Assembly (NCBI RefSeq): GCF_052180275.1 | Contig: NZ_CP197465.1 | Span: forward strand, 496,001-560,000 | From: Kumtagia sp052180275 | GTDB lineage: Bacteria > Pseudomonadota > Alphaproteobacteria > Rhizobiales > Rhizobiaceae | Direction of reading: 5' to 3' | Length of the DNA stretch: 64,000 nt | Shown here: positions 7,861 to 16,345 of the stretch, in pieces | Layout: the number at the start of each line of letters is the position of its first letter | Position numbering within the stretch: the first letter of the stretch is position 1 | Notes under the pieces: model-generated | Database searches by the model: none | The model's input: the letters and a program-made list of their open reading frames with translations, nothing else | What the model was told of the DNA's origin: nothing | Made by a program: the position numbers and the translations under genes

Positions 7861-8562
7861 ATGGCCGGAAAATACCTCTTTGCGCCGCCAGAACCGGCTT
7901 CGGTTCCGATCGTCGGCGACGCCAGGCTCTACCCGGTCGGCCGCATCTTCTGCGTCGGCCGCAACTATGCGGAGCACGCAAAGGAGATGGGGCACGAGGT
8001 GGACCGCGAGGCGCCGTTCTATTTCACCAAGCCGTCGAGCGCGATCCTGGCGACCGGCGCGACGATCCCCTATCCGCCGGGAACCGAGAATTTCCATCAC
8101 GAGATGGAATTTGTCTTGGCGCTGGATGGCCCGGCCTTCCGCATCGCCGAGGCGGACGCGATGTCGGCGGTGTTCGGCTACGCCTGCGGGCTCGACCTGA
8201 CGCGCCGCGACCTGCAACAGGCGGCGAAGGACAAGGGCCGGCCGTGGGACCTTGCAAAGGCCTTCGAGCATTCGGCCGCGATCAGCCCGATCACGCCTGC
8301 AAACGTGTTCGGCGCCATCGGCGACCAGCGCATCCATCTCGCCGTCAACGGTGAGACGCGCCAGGACTCCCGCCTCTCCGACCTGATCTGGAGCGTGCCG
8401 ACGCTGATCAGCCATCTGTCGCGCTACTATCACCTGCAGGCCGGCGACCTGATCTACACCGGCACGCCGGCCGGCGTCGGCAAGCTTGTGGCCGGCGACA
8501 GGCTGGAGGGCGGCATCGACGGGCTGGAACCGATCGCGCTGACCATAGGTGCGGCGGAGTAG
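7861..8562 (+). CDS. Fumarylacetoacetate hydrolase family protein
   Basis: A 233-residue member of the FAH superfamily, metal-dependent enzymes that hydrolyse or decarboxylate beta-dicarbonyl compounds (fumarylpyruvate, acylpyruvates, oxaloacetate). Visible motifs are VGRNYAEHAKEMG, the metal-ligand region HHEMEFVLAL, DLTRRDLQ, SDLIWSVPTLI and the C-terminal GDLIYTGTPAGVG. The length fits the short acylpyruvase/fumarylpyruvate hydrolase class. The frame is open upstream to 7795, but ATG 7861 gives the conserved N terminus. It diverges from leuD. Confidence 0.9.
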   Translation: MAGKYLFAPPEPASVPIVGDARLYPVGRIFCVGRNYAEHAKEMGHEVDREAPFYFTKPSSAILATGATIPYPPGTENFHHEMEFVLALDGPAFRIAEADAMSAVFGYACGLDLTRRDLQQAAKDKGRPWDLAKAFEHSAAISPITPANVFGAIGDQRIHLAVNGETRQDSRLSDLIWSVPTLISHLSRYYHLQAGDLIYTGTPAGVGKLVAGDRLEGGIDGLEPIALTIGAAE

Positions 8563-8606
8563 CCTCACACCAAAAGTTCCCATCACAGATCAGCCGGCTC
8601 GGCCGA

Positions 8607-8753
8607 AGCACCCCCACTCCGGCCCTTCGGGCCACCTCTCCCCCTAAGAGGGGTAGAGGAAAGGCGCTGCCGCGATGCCGGCGCTCATTCAGCTTGGCTT
8701 CTTCTACCCCTCTTATCGGGAGAGGTGGCCCGAAGGGCCGGAGTGGGGGTGCT
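8607..8753. repeat. Long intergenic inverted repeat
   Basis: Two 52-base arms (8607-8658 and 8702-8753) are reverse complements with three mismatches, separated by 43 bases. The arms contain smaller palindromes such as GGCCCTTCGGGCC. The element lies between the convergent FAH and lacI genes, where a folded transcript could stop transcription from both sides. Similar elements occur elsewhere in the window. Confidence 0.85.
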
Positions 8754-8779
8754 TGTTGGCCAGTTTGCGATCGGCACCA

Positions 8780-9790
8780 TCAAGCGGTTGCCCGCGGAAA
8801 GAATGCTGTCGGTATCCGCACCGGCTCATGTGGCTGCCCGAAGACCTGCGGCTGCGTCAGCATGCCGACGATCTCGTCGACGTAGCGCGTCTTGTCGTAG
8901 CCGATCGAGGCGATCGGGTAGGCGTCGAAGCTGGTGAGCGACAAATTGTCAAAACCGTAGAGCCGGAAGCGTTCGGGGCGGTTGCCGGGGAAATCGGCGC
9001 GCCGTGCATCGAGGATGCCCATGGCCATGGCGTCGGAGGTGCAGAACACTGCCTGCGGCGGATTTTCGCCGACCAGCGCCTCTGCGGCGGCGTGGCCGCT
9101 TTCGTAGGAATAGTCGCCCTGCGCCTCGCGGATCACGGTGATGCCGTGGCGGGCAAAGCTGGCACGGTAGGCGCCGATGCGGATGCGCTCGACCTCCGAC
9201 GACTGCCGGCCGGTGAGCAGCGCGGCCTCGCGAACACCCTTGCCGGCGGCGTCGGCGACAGCCTGCTCGATGCCGACCGCCTCGTCGGGGATGATCGCCG
9301 GCGACAGCCGGTCATGGCGGCCGTTCAGCATGACGACATGGTCGGAGTGGAACATCTCGCGCACCGTCGCGGCATCGGCGAAATCGGAAAACACAAGTGC
9401 GGCGTCGACATGATAGGCGATGCCGCGCCGCAAAAATTCCTCGACGCGCGCCACCGAGCCGACACGCAGCAGGATCAGCTGCTTGCCCGCCGCCTGGATG
9501 CGGTCGAGCAGCAGGTCGAACAGGTCGAGGTCGGACAGGTCGTGGATATGGTTCACCACCACCGCGACCAGGTTGACCGATTTCGAGGTCAGGCTCTGCG
9601 CCAGAAGGTTCGGCTTGAAGCCGAGCTCGGCGGCCGCCTTGAGGACCCGTTCGCGCTTTTCCGCCGATACGGGCCGCGGCTTCGGCGACAGCGCGCGCGA
9701 CGCGACCGCCCGGGAGACCCCGGCCCGCTCCGCCACATCGGCGATGGTCAGGGCGCCACGTTCCGTTTCGTTTTCCATAGTGGTCGACAT
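8780..9790 (-). CDS. LacI family transcriptional regulator
   Basis: A 336-residue LacI/GalR regulator. The helix-turn-helix covers about residues 14-35 (TIADVAERAGVSRAVASRAL), followed by the hinge KPNLLAQSL, and a periplasmic-binding-protein-like effector domain from about 65. It is the last gene of the transporter operon that starts near 14.5 kb, so it probably senses the transported compound or a breakdown product. The palindrome TGAAACCGGTTTCA at 14530-14543 is its most likely operator. Confidence 0.92.
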   Translation of the reverse strand: MSTTMENETERGALTIADVAERAGVSRAVASRALSPKPRPVSAEKRERVLKAAAELGFKPNLLAQSLTSKSVNLVAVVVNHIHDLSDLDLFDLLLDRIQAAGKQLILLRVGSVARVEEFLRRGIAYHVDAALVFSDFADAATVREMFHSDHVVMLNGRHDRLSPAIIPDEAVGIEQAVADAAGKGVREAALLTGRQSSEVERIRIGAYRASFARHGITVIREAQGDYSYESGHAAAEALVGENPPQAVFCTSDAMAMGILDARRADFPGNRPERFRLYGFDNLSLTSFDAYPIASIGYDKTRYVDEIVGMLTQPQVFGQPHEPVRIPTAFFPRATA

Positions 9791-9812
9791 ATTAGAGCAT
9801 CACTACGCATCA

Positions 9813-9833
9813 GGATGTAAACAAATTACATCC
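9813..9833. promoter_or_regulatory. Inverted repeat upstream of the lacI-type gene
   Basis: GGATGTAA (9813-9820), a five-base spacer, and TTACATCC (9826-9833) form a perfect inverted repeat 23 bases upstream of the regulator start codon. It does not match the GC-centred palindrome at 14530. It could be an operator for a second regulator or part of a local promoter. Confidence 0.45.
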
Positions 9834-9872
9834 CGAAAGCATCGGCTACCTGCATCGTTCCGACGGACTGTG

Positions 9873-10631
9873 TCACCGGTTCCGCGCAGCGGCGATCGTG
9901 GCGCGCACGCCTTCCTCCGAAGTCAGCGTGTTGGTGTACTCGCGCTCCAGGTCGGTACCGCCCATGCCGATGGTCGGGTTGCGGAAATGCATGCCGCTGG
10001 GTTCGTCGCGCAGCGCGGCGAAGTGTATCTCCTCGACACCGGTGGCATCGATGACATGGGCGATGTTGCGCTCGTTGAGCCCGCCGCAGCCCATGACGAC
10101 GATGCGCCCGGCGGCGACCTTGACCGTCTCGGCCAGCACGTCGAGCCCCTCGATGGCGGTGTCGTGGCGGCCGGAGGTCAGCACGCGGTCGACGCCGGCG
10201 CGCACCAGCGCCTCGATCGCCTCTCTGTGGTCGCGGGTCATGTCGAAAGCGCGGTGGCAGGTGACCTTCATCGGTCGGGCAGCCTCGACCAGTGCCTTCA
10301 TGCGCTGTTCGTCGATGGTGCCGTCGGGACTGAGGCAGCCGGCGACGACGCCTTGCACGCCCATGTCGCGAAACGCCTTCACGTCTTCGATCATCGAGCG
10401 GAACTCGATCTCGGAATAGAGGAAATCGCCGCCACGCGGCCGGACCATGACGAAGAACGGGATTTTGGCCAGGCGCTGCGCCTCGCGCACGACGCCGACG
10501 CTGGGGGTGAGCCCGCCCTCCAGCAGCGAGGCGCAAAGCTCGACGCGGTCGGCGCCGGCGTTCTGGGCGGCGACGAGGCCGTCGGTGTTTTCCACGCAGA
10601 TCTCGATGGCGCGGAGCGGATGGGCGGTCAT
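9873..10631 (-). CDS. cutC: CutC family protein
   Basis: The 252-residue protein is CutC, a TIM-barrel protein first linked to copper homeostasis but whose enzymatic role is unsettled. Typical features are the N-terminal EICVENTDGLVAAQNAGADRVELCASL (about 11-37), MVRPRGGDFLYSE, TCHRAFDMT and GCGGLNERN. It sits in the middle of an amino-acid transport operon with a glycosylasparaginase, which suggests a catabolic rather than copper-related role here. Confidence 0.92.
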   Translation of the reverse strand: MTAHPLRAIEICVENTDGLVAAQNAGADRVELCASLLEGGLTPSVGVVREAQRLAKIPFFVMVRPRGGDFLYSEIEFRSMIEDVKAFRDMGVQGVVAGCLSPDGTIDEQRMKALVEAARPMKVTCHRAFDMTRDHREAIEALVRAGVDRVLTSGRHDTAIEGLDVLAETVKVAAGRIVVMGCGGLNERNIAHVIDATGVEEIHFAALRDEPSGMHFRNPTIGMGGTDLEREYTNTLTSEEGVRATIAAARNR

Positions 10632-10694
10632 GGAAGAATCCTATGGATGGAAGCGTGGCTCAACCGGAAGGCCGGGCCACGCAGGATCAAAAAA

Positions 10695-11486
10695 TCACCA
10701 GAGCGGGTTCAGGGACGGCGGATTGGCCGTCTCTCCCCACCACTTCTTGTAATTGGCTTCGTAGGCGCCGGACTGGATGTAGTCGGAGACGAACATGTCC
10801 AGCCAGCGCACGAATTCCGGATCGCCCTTGGCCACCGCGATGCCGATCGGATCGTTGGAATAGAGGCCATCGATCGTCACCAGCGACGGGTTCTTGGTGG
10901 CGAGATAGTCGAGCAGCGAGGAATCCTCGATCGCCGCGTCGACGCGTTTCTGCTGGAGCTGCAGCACGCCGTCCGGCGCGAACTGGTCGACATAGACGAG
11001 TTCGGCCTCCGGCGCCGCCTTCTTGATGAAGGTTTCGCCGGTGGTGCCGCGGCCGACGACGATCTTCTTGCCGGCAAGATCGGCCAGCGTCTTGATGCCG
11101 GAATCGGCCTGGACGATGACGCGCAGGCCGGCGCGGTTGTAGGGAATGGTGAAGTTGACGCTCTTGGCGCGCTCCAGCGTTGCCGAGGTGTTGGCGACGA
11201 CGATGTCGAGCTGGCCTGAGACCAGCATGGAGATGCGCGCGTCGCCCGACACGTCGGTGAACTCCACCGGCACGCCGAGCTTTTCGGCCAGCAGCGTCGC
11301 AACGTCGACGTCGTAGCCGACCGGGTTGTTCTGCGGATCGCGGAAACCGATCGGCTCGCCGCCGAGCGACACGCCGATGCGCACCGTGCCGCGCGAGCGG
11401 ATGTCGTCGAGCATGCCCGCCAGGGCCGGGAGGACCGAGCCGGCGACGAAGGCCAGCGCGGCAAGGGCAGTCAGAAGTCGTTTCAT
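10695..11486 (-). CDS. Amino-acid ABC transporter substrate-binding protein
   Basis: A 263-residue periplasmic binding protein of the polar amino-acid family. A signal peptide (KRLLTALAALAFVAGSVLPALA) is followed by the conserved domain: RSRGTVRIGVSLGGEPIGF, YDVDVATLLAEKLGVPVEF and the MLVSGQLDIVVANTSATLERAKSVNF motif of the family. It should deliver its ligand to the permeases encoded upstream in the same operon. The neighbouring asparaginase-type hydrolase suggests an N-glycosylated or otherwise substituted asparagine as ligand. Confidence 0.93.
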   Translation of the reverse strand: MKRLLTALAALAFVAGSVLPALAGMLDDIRSRGTVRIGVSLGGEPIGFRDPQNNPVGYDVDVATLLAEKLGVPVEFTDVSGDARISMLVSGQLDIVVANTSATLERAKSVNFTIPYNRAGLRVIVQADSGIKTLADLAGKKIVVGRGTTGETFIKKAAPEAELVYVDQFAPDGVLQLQQKRVDAAIEDSSLLDYLATKNPSLVTIDGLYSNDPIGIAVAKGDPEFVRWLDMFVSDYIQSGAYEANYKKWWGETANPPSLNPLW

Positions 11487-11513
11487 GGTGCAGTCCTCTC
11501 TGGATGGCTCTTG

Positions 11514-12431
11514 TTATGCGTTGCTCGCTGCCCGGAGTTCCGGCCCGGACATCGACTCCTCCCAGAACCAGTAGCGGATCTCGCCCTGGCACCGGAAATT
11601 CACGACCTTGTGGTTGGCATGGGCGTCGACGGCGTGGATGACTACGCCTCCCAGGAAACCCCCGGTCAGTTCGGCAAGCTCGTCGACGGCGAGCCTTATG
11701 GCGTCGCCCAGCGGCCGGCCCAGTTTCATCGCGAGCACGATCGAGCGCGCGGTGGCGCAGCGCATGGTCATCTCGCCGGTATGCGTGCAGGCGGCGGCGC
11801 CATAGCGGCTGTCGGCATAGAAGCCGGCGCCGGGGATAGGGCTGTCGCCCAGCCGGCCCGGATATTTCCACGCCCAGCCGGATGTCGAGGTCGCGGCATG
11901 GATGCCGCGCTCGGCATCGGCGCTGAGGAAGACGGTGGTGTCGCGCACCCGCTCGGGATCGGTGATCGCGGTGCTCAGCGGCGCCAGCGGGATTTTCGGG
12001 AATTTCTCCAACTCGCCGGCGGGCAGCTCCTTCTCCAGCCGTTCCCACCAGACGCGTTTGCTGTCTTCCAGCAGCATGTCGTCCAGCGGAAAGCCGATCT
12101 CGGTGGCGAAGCGGCGCGCGCCGTCGCCGGTCAACATCACATGCGGCAGGCGCTTCATCACCTCATGGGCAAGTGCTGCGACGTGCAGCGTGTCCGGCAC
12201 CGCGCCGACCGAACCGACGGCGCGCGTGTTGCCGTCCATGACCGCGCCGTCGCATTCCATGATGCCGAGCATATTCGGCCAGCCGCCGTAACCGACGCTG
12301 CGCACTTTCGGTTCCGCCTCGACGCTGCCGATGCCGGCCACCATCGCATCGAGGCTTTCCGCGCCGGATTTCAGCATCTCGACGGTCAGCGGAAAGCCAG
12401 GCCAGGCCTCGGCATTTGCAAGCAACAGCAT
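11514..12431 (-). CDS. Glycosylasparaginase-type Ntn hydrolase
   Basis: A 305-residue N-terminal nucleophile hydrolase of the N4-(beta-N-acetylglucosaminyl)-L-asparaginase/isoaspartyl peptidase family. Such enzymes are made as a precursor that cuts itself so that a Thr becomes the new N terminus; Thr165 in RDTTVF is the candidate. The pocket motif TSTSGWAWKYPGRLGDSPIP (181-200) and GAAACTHTGE (211-220) are closest to glycosylasparaginases. No signal peptide is evident, so it should act on a substrate imported by the adjoining ABC transporter. The ATPase gene ends immediately upstream. Confidence 0.88.
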   Translation of the reverse strand: MLLLANAEAWPGFPLTVEMLKSGAESLDAMVAGIGSVEAEPKVRSVGYGGWPNMLGIMECDGAVMDGNTRAVGSVGAVPDTLHVAALAHEVMKRLPHVMLTGDGARRFATEIGFPLDDMLLEDSKRVWWERLEKELPAGELEKFPKIPLAPLSTAITDPERVRDTTVFLSADAERGIHAATSTSGWAWKYPGRLGDSPIPGAGFYADSRYGAAACTHTGEMTMRCATARSIVLAMKLGRPLGDAIRLAVDELAELTGGFLGGVVIHAVDAHANHKVVNFRCQGEIRYWFWEESMSGPELRAASNA

Positions 12432-13166
12432 TCAGTCTTTCCGCATTTTTGACAGGAACTGGGCGACGCGCGGCTGTGCGAGGCCGCCCGCAGGGTCAAA
12501 GAAATCCTTGGTTGGCAGGTCGACCAGCAGCACCCCCTTCTCGAGGAAGACGATGCGGTTGGAGATCTGCCGGGCGAACTCGACCTCGTGCGTGACGAAG
12601 ACCATGGTCGTGCCTTCGGCAGCCAGCTTGGCCAGGATGGTCAGCACCTCGGCGGTCATTTCGGGATCGAGCGCGCTGGTCACCTCGTCGAGCAGCAGGT
12701 AGCTCGGCTTCATCGCCAGCGCCCGGCAGATGCCGACGCGCTGGCGCTGGCCGCCCGAAAGCTGTGCCGGATAGGCGTCGGCGCGGTCGCCGAGCCCGAC
12801 CGAGGCGAGCAGCGCGCGGCCTTCCGCCTCCGCCTCGGCGCGTGGCCGCTTCAGTACCTCGACCGGCGCCAGCGTGATGTTCTGCAACGCGGTCATATGC
12901 GGATAGAGGTTGAAGAGCTGGAACACGGTGCCGGAGCGTTTGCGCGCCTCGGCAAGTTCCTTCGGCTTGCTCACATCGAACTCGTCGACCGTTATGCTGC
13001 CTGCGTCCAGCTTTTCGAGACCGTTGATGCAGCGGATCAGCGTCGATTTGCCGGAACCCGACGACCCGAGGATCGACACCACTTCGCCGGGCTGGACTGC
13101 GAGATTGACGCCGTTCAGCACCGTCGCCGCGCCGAAGGATTTTTTGACGTTTTCGACCTTCAGCAT
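12432..13166 (-). CDS. Amino-acid ABC transporter ATP-binding protein
   Basis: A 244-residue ATPase of the GlnQ/HisP type. It has Walker A GSSGSGKST (34-42), the signature LSGGQRQRV, Walker B YLLLDEVTSALD and the switch histidine in FVTHEVEFA. The order permease, permease, ATPase, hydrolase, binding protein on one strand makes a complete polar amino-acid importer. It is separated from the permease by a single base and from the hydrolase by none. Confidence 0.95.
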   Translation of the reverse strand: MLKVENVKKSFGAATVLNGVNLAVQPGEVVSILGSSGSGKSTLIRCINGLEKLDAGSITVDEFDVSKPKELAEARKRSGTVFQLFNLYPHMTALQNITLAPVEVLKRPRAEAEAEGRALLASVGLGDRADAYPAQLSGGQRQRVGICRALAMKPSYLLLDEVTSALDPEMTAEVLTILAKLAAEGTTMVFVTHEVEFARQISNRIVFLEKGVLLVDLPTKDFFDPAGGLAQPRVAQFLSKMRKD

Positions 13167-13167
13167 G

Positions 13168-13839
13168 TCAGAGACCTCTAAAGGCGCTGTGCGCCCTGAG
13201 CCGGTCCTCGAAGCGCGCGCCGAGCGTCGCCACCAGCTTTGCCGCGAGATAGTAGAGCAGGCCGACGACCGACCAGACGATGAAAGGTTTCAGCGTCCGC
13301 AAATTGAGGATGTTGCCGATCTTGGTGAGGTCGACGACGCCGATCACCGAGATCAGCGAGGTGACCTGAAGCTGGTTGACCAGCAGCGCCACCAGCGGGC
13401 CGACCGAGAAAGCGGCCGCCTGCGGCGCGATCACATGGCGCAGCACCTGCCAGCGCGTCAGCCCGAAGACGCGGGCCGTCTCCACCTGTTCGCGGGCAAT
13501 CGATTCGATGGCGGAAACGCCGATGACGTAGACGAACGCCGCTGTGTTTGCCGACAGCGTGATCACGGCGGCCTCGACCGGCGTGACATTGACCTTGAAG
13601 AAGGCCGGGAAGCCGAAAAAGACCAGGAACAGTTGCACAAGCACCGGCGAGTTTTTCAGGATCTCGGCAACGAAGGTGATGAGTTGCATCAGGCCGGGCA
13701 CGCGATAGAAGCGGATCACCGCCCAGACCGAGCCGACGGCGAGGCCGATCAGCGATGTCGCCAGGAAAAGCCCGATGGTGGTGGCGAGGCCCTGCGCCAG
13801 CAGGAGGAGGTCATAGCTGGTGAAATCGCTGTAGCGCAT
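13168..13839 (-). CDS. Amino-acid ABC transporter permease (second)
   Basis: A 223-residue inner-membrane permease of the HisM/GlnP family with about five helices. The region around EILKNSPVLVQLFLVFFG is the family N-terminal motif, and the EAA-like loop is REQVETARVFGLTRWQVLRHVIAPQA. Its ATG overlaps the TGA stop of the other permease gene (ATGA), so translation is coupled and the pair probably forms a heterodimer. Confidence 0.93.
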   Translation of the reverse strand: MRYSDFTSYDLLLLAQGLATTIGLFLATSLIGLAVGSVWAVIRFYRVPGLMQLITFVAEILKNSPVLVQLFLVFFGFPAFFKVNVTPVEAAVITLSANTAAFVYVIGVSAIESIAREQVETARVFGLTRWQVLRHVIAPQAAAFSVGPLVALLVNQLQVTSLISVIGVVDLTKIGNILNLRTLKPFIVWSVVGLLYYLAAKLVATLGARFEDRLRAHSAFRGL

Positions 13840-14510
13840 CAGCCGACCGGCTCCAGCATGTCGCGGTTGAGGCGCCGGTGCAGCAGTCCGATGCCGATCG
13901 AGACGAGCCAGGTCAGGGCAGCATAGACGACGAGCAGCACGACATAGATCTCGAACGGCCGGAACGTGTCGGAGGCGACGATCTTGGCCGAGCCGGTGAG
14001 TTCGTTGAGCGTGATGGTCGACAGGATCGACGAGGTGAGGATCATGTTGATCAGCACCGACCCCAGTGGCCGAACCGAGGTTCTGAGCGCGATCGGCAGC
14101 ACGATGCGGGTGAAGGTCGTGCGTTTCGACAGGCCGCTGACCTCGGCGGCTTCTAGGATGCCGTTGTCGATGGCTAGGATGCCGGAGCGGATGATGTCCG
14201 ACGCATAGGCACCGCCGGCGATCGACAGCGCGACGACGCCGGTGGTGAAGGCGTCGATGTAGATGCCGATCTCCGGCAGGCCATAGTAGAAGAAAAAGAG
14301 CTGCACGATGAACGGGATGTTGCGGAAGAGGTCGACATAGACGAAGGCCAGCCGCCGCACCCAGGCGGTCGACGATGTACGGGCAATGGCGACCAGCATG
14401 CCGAGGACGACGGAGCCGACAAGGGCGAGGAAACAGGCCTCGACAGTCAGCAGCGCGCCTTCGGCCAGAAAGCCGATATGAGGCAGCAGAATGGTCAGGT
14501 CGAACCGCAC
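13839..14510 (-). CDS. Amino-acid ABC transporter permease (first)
   Basis: A 223-residue permease, equal in length to its partner. It contains the paralogous FRNIPFIVQLFFFYYGLPEIG motif and the loop GILEAAEVSGLSKRTTFTRI that docks the ATPase. It is the first gene of the operon running down to the LacI regulator at 8780. The operator-like palindrome at 14530-14543 lies 20 bases upstream of its start. Confidence 0.93.
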   Translation of the reverse strand: MRFDLTILLPHIGFLAEGALLTVEACFLALVGSVVLGMLVAIARTSSTAWVRRLAFVYVDLFRNIPFIVQLFFFYYGLPEIGIYIDAFTTGVVALSIAGGAYASDIIRSGILAIDNGILEAAEVSGLSKRTTFTRIVLPIALRTSVRPLGSVLINMILTSSILSTITLNELTGSAKIVASDTFRPFEIYVVLLVVYAALTWLVSIGIGLLHRRLNRDMLEPVG

Positions 14511-14529
14511 GTATCCCCAAATGCGCGAG

Positions 14530-14543
14530 TGAAACCGGTTTCA
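14530..14543. promoter_or_regulatory. LacI-type operator palindrome
   Basis: TGAAACCGGTTTCA is a perfect 14-base palindrome with the central CG step typical of LacI/GalR operators. It sits just upstream of the first gene of an operon that ends with a LacI-family gene, so autoregulated repression is the simplest reading. Confidence 0.75.
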
Positions 14544-14586
14544 GTCTGTGATTTTAGCGCGAAGCTGTCAATCCGTCGATAATACC

Positions 14587-15051
14587 CTATGTTGGTCCTG
14601 CACCCTGTGCCGCATATTCCGCGACCAGCGCCTGATAGCGCTCCAGTTCGGGCTCGCCGGCAAAGCTATATTTGGCCGGAGTGCGGGCCCAAGGCAGGCC
14701 CTGGCCGGTCGAGGTCTCGACAAAGGGAACGAACCACAAATGGTCGTCGAGCATGGAGGGGCTCAGATTGACCAGCCAGTCCAGCCCTTCCGGTCGCGTG
14801 AACATCCAGCTCTTGCAGAACGGGCAGAAGAAATGCCGCGTAGGACCCTGCAGCCCGCCGACCACCGGCTCGCCCTGCGTGACGACAAAACCCTCGGACG
14901 GAATGGCGAGCGACAGCGAATAGGCGCTGACCGACATTTTCTGGCAGCCGTTGCAATGGCAGGCGGCGGCCAGCAGCGGCGGCGCGCTGACCGCGATACG
15001 CACGCGGCCGCAACGGCAGCCGCCCGCCCGGGGCAATTTCCAGTCGCGCAT
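14587..15051 (-). CDS. GFA / CENP-V domain protein
   Basis: A 154-residue zinc-binding protein of the GFA family (glutathione-dependent formaldehyde-activating enzyme fold). The cysteine ligands are visible: GGCRCGRV (Cys12, Cys14), CHCNGCQKMS (Cys31, Cys33, Cys36) and FFCPFCKSWMF (Cys75, Cys78). Most family members have no proven activity. It is separated from the FAD oxidoreductase gene by 28 bases on the same strand and may be co-transcribed with it. Confidence 0.88.
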   Translation of the reverse strand: MRDWKLPRAGGCRCGRVRIAVSAPPLLAAACHCNGCQKMSVSAYSLSLAIPSEGFVVTQGEPVVGGLQGPTRHFFCPFCKSWMFTRPEGLDWLVNLSPSMLDDHLWFVPFVETSTGQGLPWARTPAKYSFAGEPELERYQALVAEYAAQGAGPT

Positions 15052-15079
15052 GGCAGACCTCCCTATCCTGTCGCCGCAC

Positions 15080-16249
15080 TCAGATGACGTTCAACTCCCG
15101 GAACGCCCGGTTCGCGGCGATCCTTTCATAACCGAAGGCGGACGCGTCGACGGTGCGATAGCCGCCGTGGACGATGAGTTCCGCCAGGGCCTTGCCGACT
15201 GCGGGGGCCTGCTGCAGTCCGTGGCCGGAAAAGCCGTTGGCGAAAAGGAAATTTGTCACCTCCGGATGCGGCCCGATGACGGCGTTCTGGTCGAGCGTGT
15301 TGTAGTCGTAGTGACCGGCCCAGGCGCGTGTCGCCTTGATCGCCTCGAAGGCCGGGATGCGCGTCGCCAGCACCGGCCAGATCGTCTCCTCGAACAGCGG
15401 CCAGTCCGGATCGAAATCGGTGGGATCGGCGGCCGCCTCGCCCTCCTCGATTTCGGCCCCGCCGACGATGTAGACCGAACCTTCCGGCCGCCACCAGATG
15501 CCGCTGGGATCGACGACCAGCGGCATGTCGGCGAAGCGATCATTGGCCTCGAAGACGAAGATGTTGCGCTTGCGCGGCTCGACCGGCAGCGCGATCCCAG
15601 CCATGGCGGAGACCTTTCCGGCATTCGGGCCCGCCGCGTTGATGACGATGCCTGCCTCCAGCCGCTCGCCATTGTTCAGCGTCACGCCAGCGACGCGATT
15701 CCCGTCGCGGGCGATACCGGACGCCGATGCCGTGATGAAGTCGATACTCCTTGTCCGCAACGCCTTGCGGAACAGCATCAGCAGCGCATGGGCATCGAAC
15801 CAGCCTTCGCCGGTCCGGCCCCAGGCGCCGGCGACGATGCCTTCCGGCGACAGCCAGGAAAAGCGGCGCGACAGCGCCGCTGCATCCTCCAGCAGGATGT
15901 CGGCGCCCTCGGCGGTCTGCGCGTCGTGGTTGGCCTTCAGGACCGGAAGTCCGTCGTCGGTGGCGAGGATCAGGTAGCCGTTTTCATGGAAGGTTATGTC
16001 GGCGTCGGCGCCGAACTCCTGCTTCAGCCGGCGGAACAGGCCGAGCGTGAACTGCGACAGGCGGATGTTCTCGGGAATGGAAAACTGCTGGCGGATCGAG
16101 GCCGCCGACAGGGTCGTGGCGGAATGCGTGAACTGCGGATCACGTTCGACCAGCGCGATCGAGCCGGCAAAGCCCTCCTCGCGCAGATAGTAGGCGATCG
16201 AGCTGCCGACGATCGCTCCGCCGATGATGACGATGTCGTACCGTGCCAT
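15080..16249 (-). CDS. FAD-dependent oxidoreductase (DAO family)
   Basis: A 389-residue flavoenzyme of the D-amino-acid oxidase/sarcosine dehydrogenase type. The FAD Rossmann motif is VIIGGAIVGSSIAYYLR (about 6-22), and the C-terminal FAD contact is NGFSGHGLQQAPAVGKALAE. It probably oxidises a secondary or D-amino acid. ATG 16249 is preferred because GGAAG lies just upstream; an ATG four codons earlier (16261) is possible. It diverges from the CitE-like gene. Confidence 0.9.
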   Translation of the reverse strand: MARYDIVIIGGAIVGSSIAYYLREEGFAGSIALVERDPQFTHSATTLSAASIRQQFSIPENIRLSQFTLGLFRRLKQEFGADADITFHENGYLILATDDGLPVLKANHDAQTAEGADILLEDAAALSRRFSWLSPEGIVAGAWGRTGEGWFDAHALLMLFRKALRTRSIDFITASASGIARDGNRVAGVTLNNGERLEAGIVINAAGPNAGKVSAMAGIALPVEPRKRNIFVFEANDRFADMPLVVDPSGIWWRPEGSVYIVGGAEIEEGEAAADPTDFDPDWPLFEETIWPVLATRIPAFEAIKATRAWAGHYDYNTLDQNAVIGPHPEVTNFLFANGFSGHGLQQAPAVGKALAELIVHGGYRTVDASAFGYERIAANRAFRELNVI

Positions 16250-16345
16250 GGTCTTCCGCATATCGTTTCGTTGGTCCTAGCATGCAGCAACGGCGCCGCG
16301 AGGCAAGCTCTTGCAAGGGCCAGCGGCGCGGGGCAAGAAGGCCAC

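Noticed and set aside
9420..11219. 599-codon plus-strand frame
   Set aside because: It covers lacI, cutC and the binding-protein gene in antisense, with no domain.
14951..16345. Long plus-strand frame continuing into the CitE-like gene
   Set aside because: It is the reverse-frame shadow of the FAD oxidoreductase gene; only the part after ATG 16346 has family motifs.
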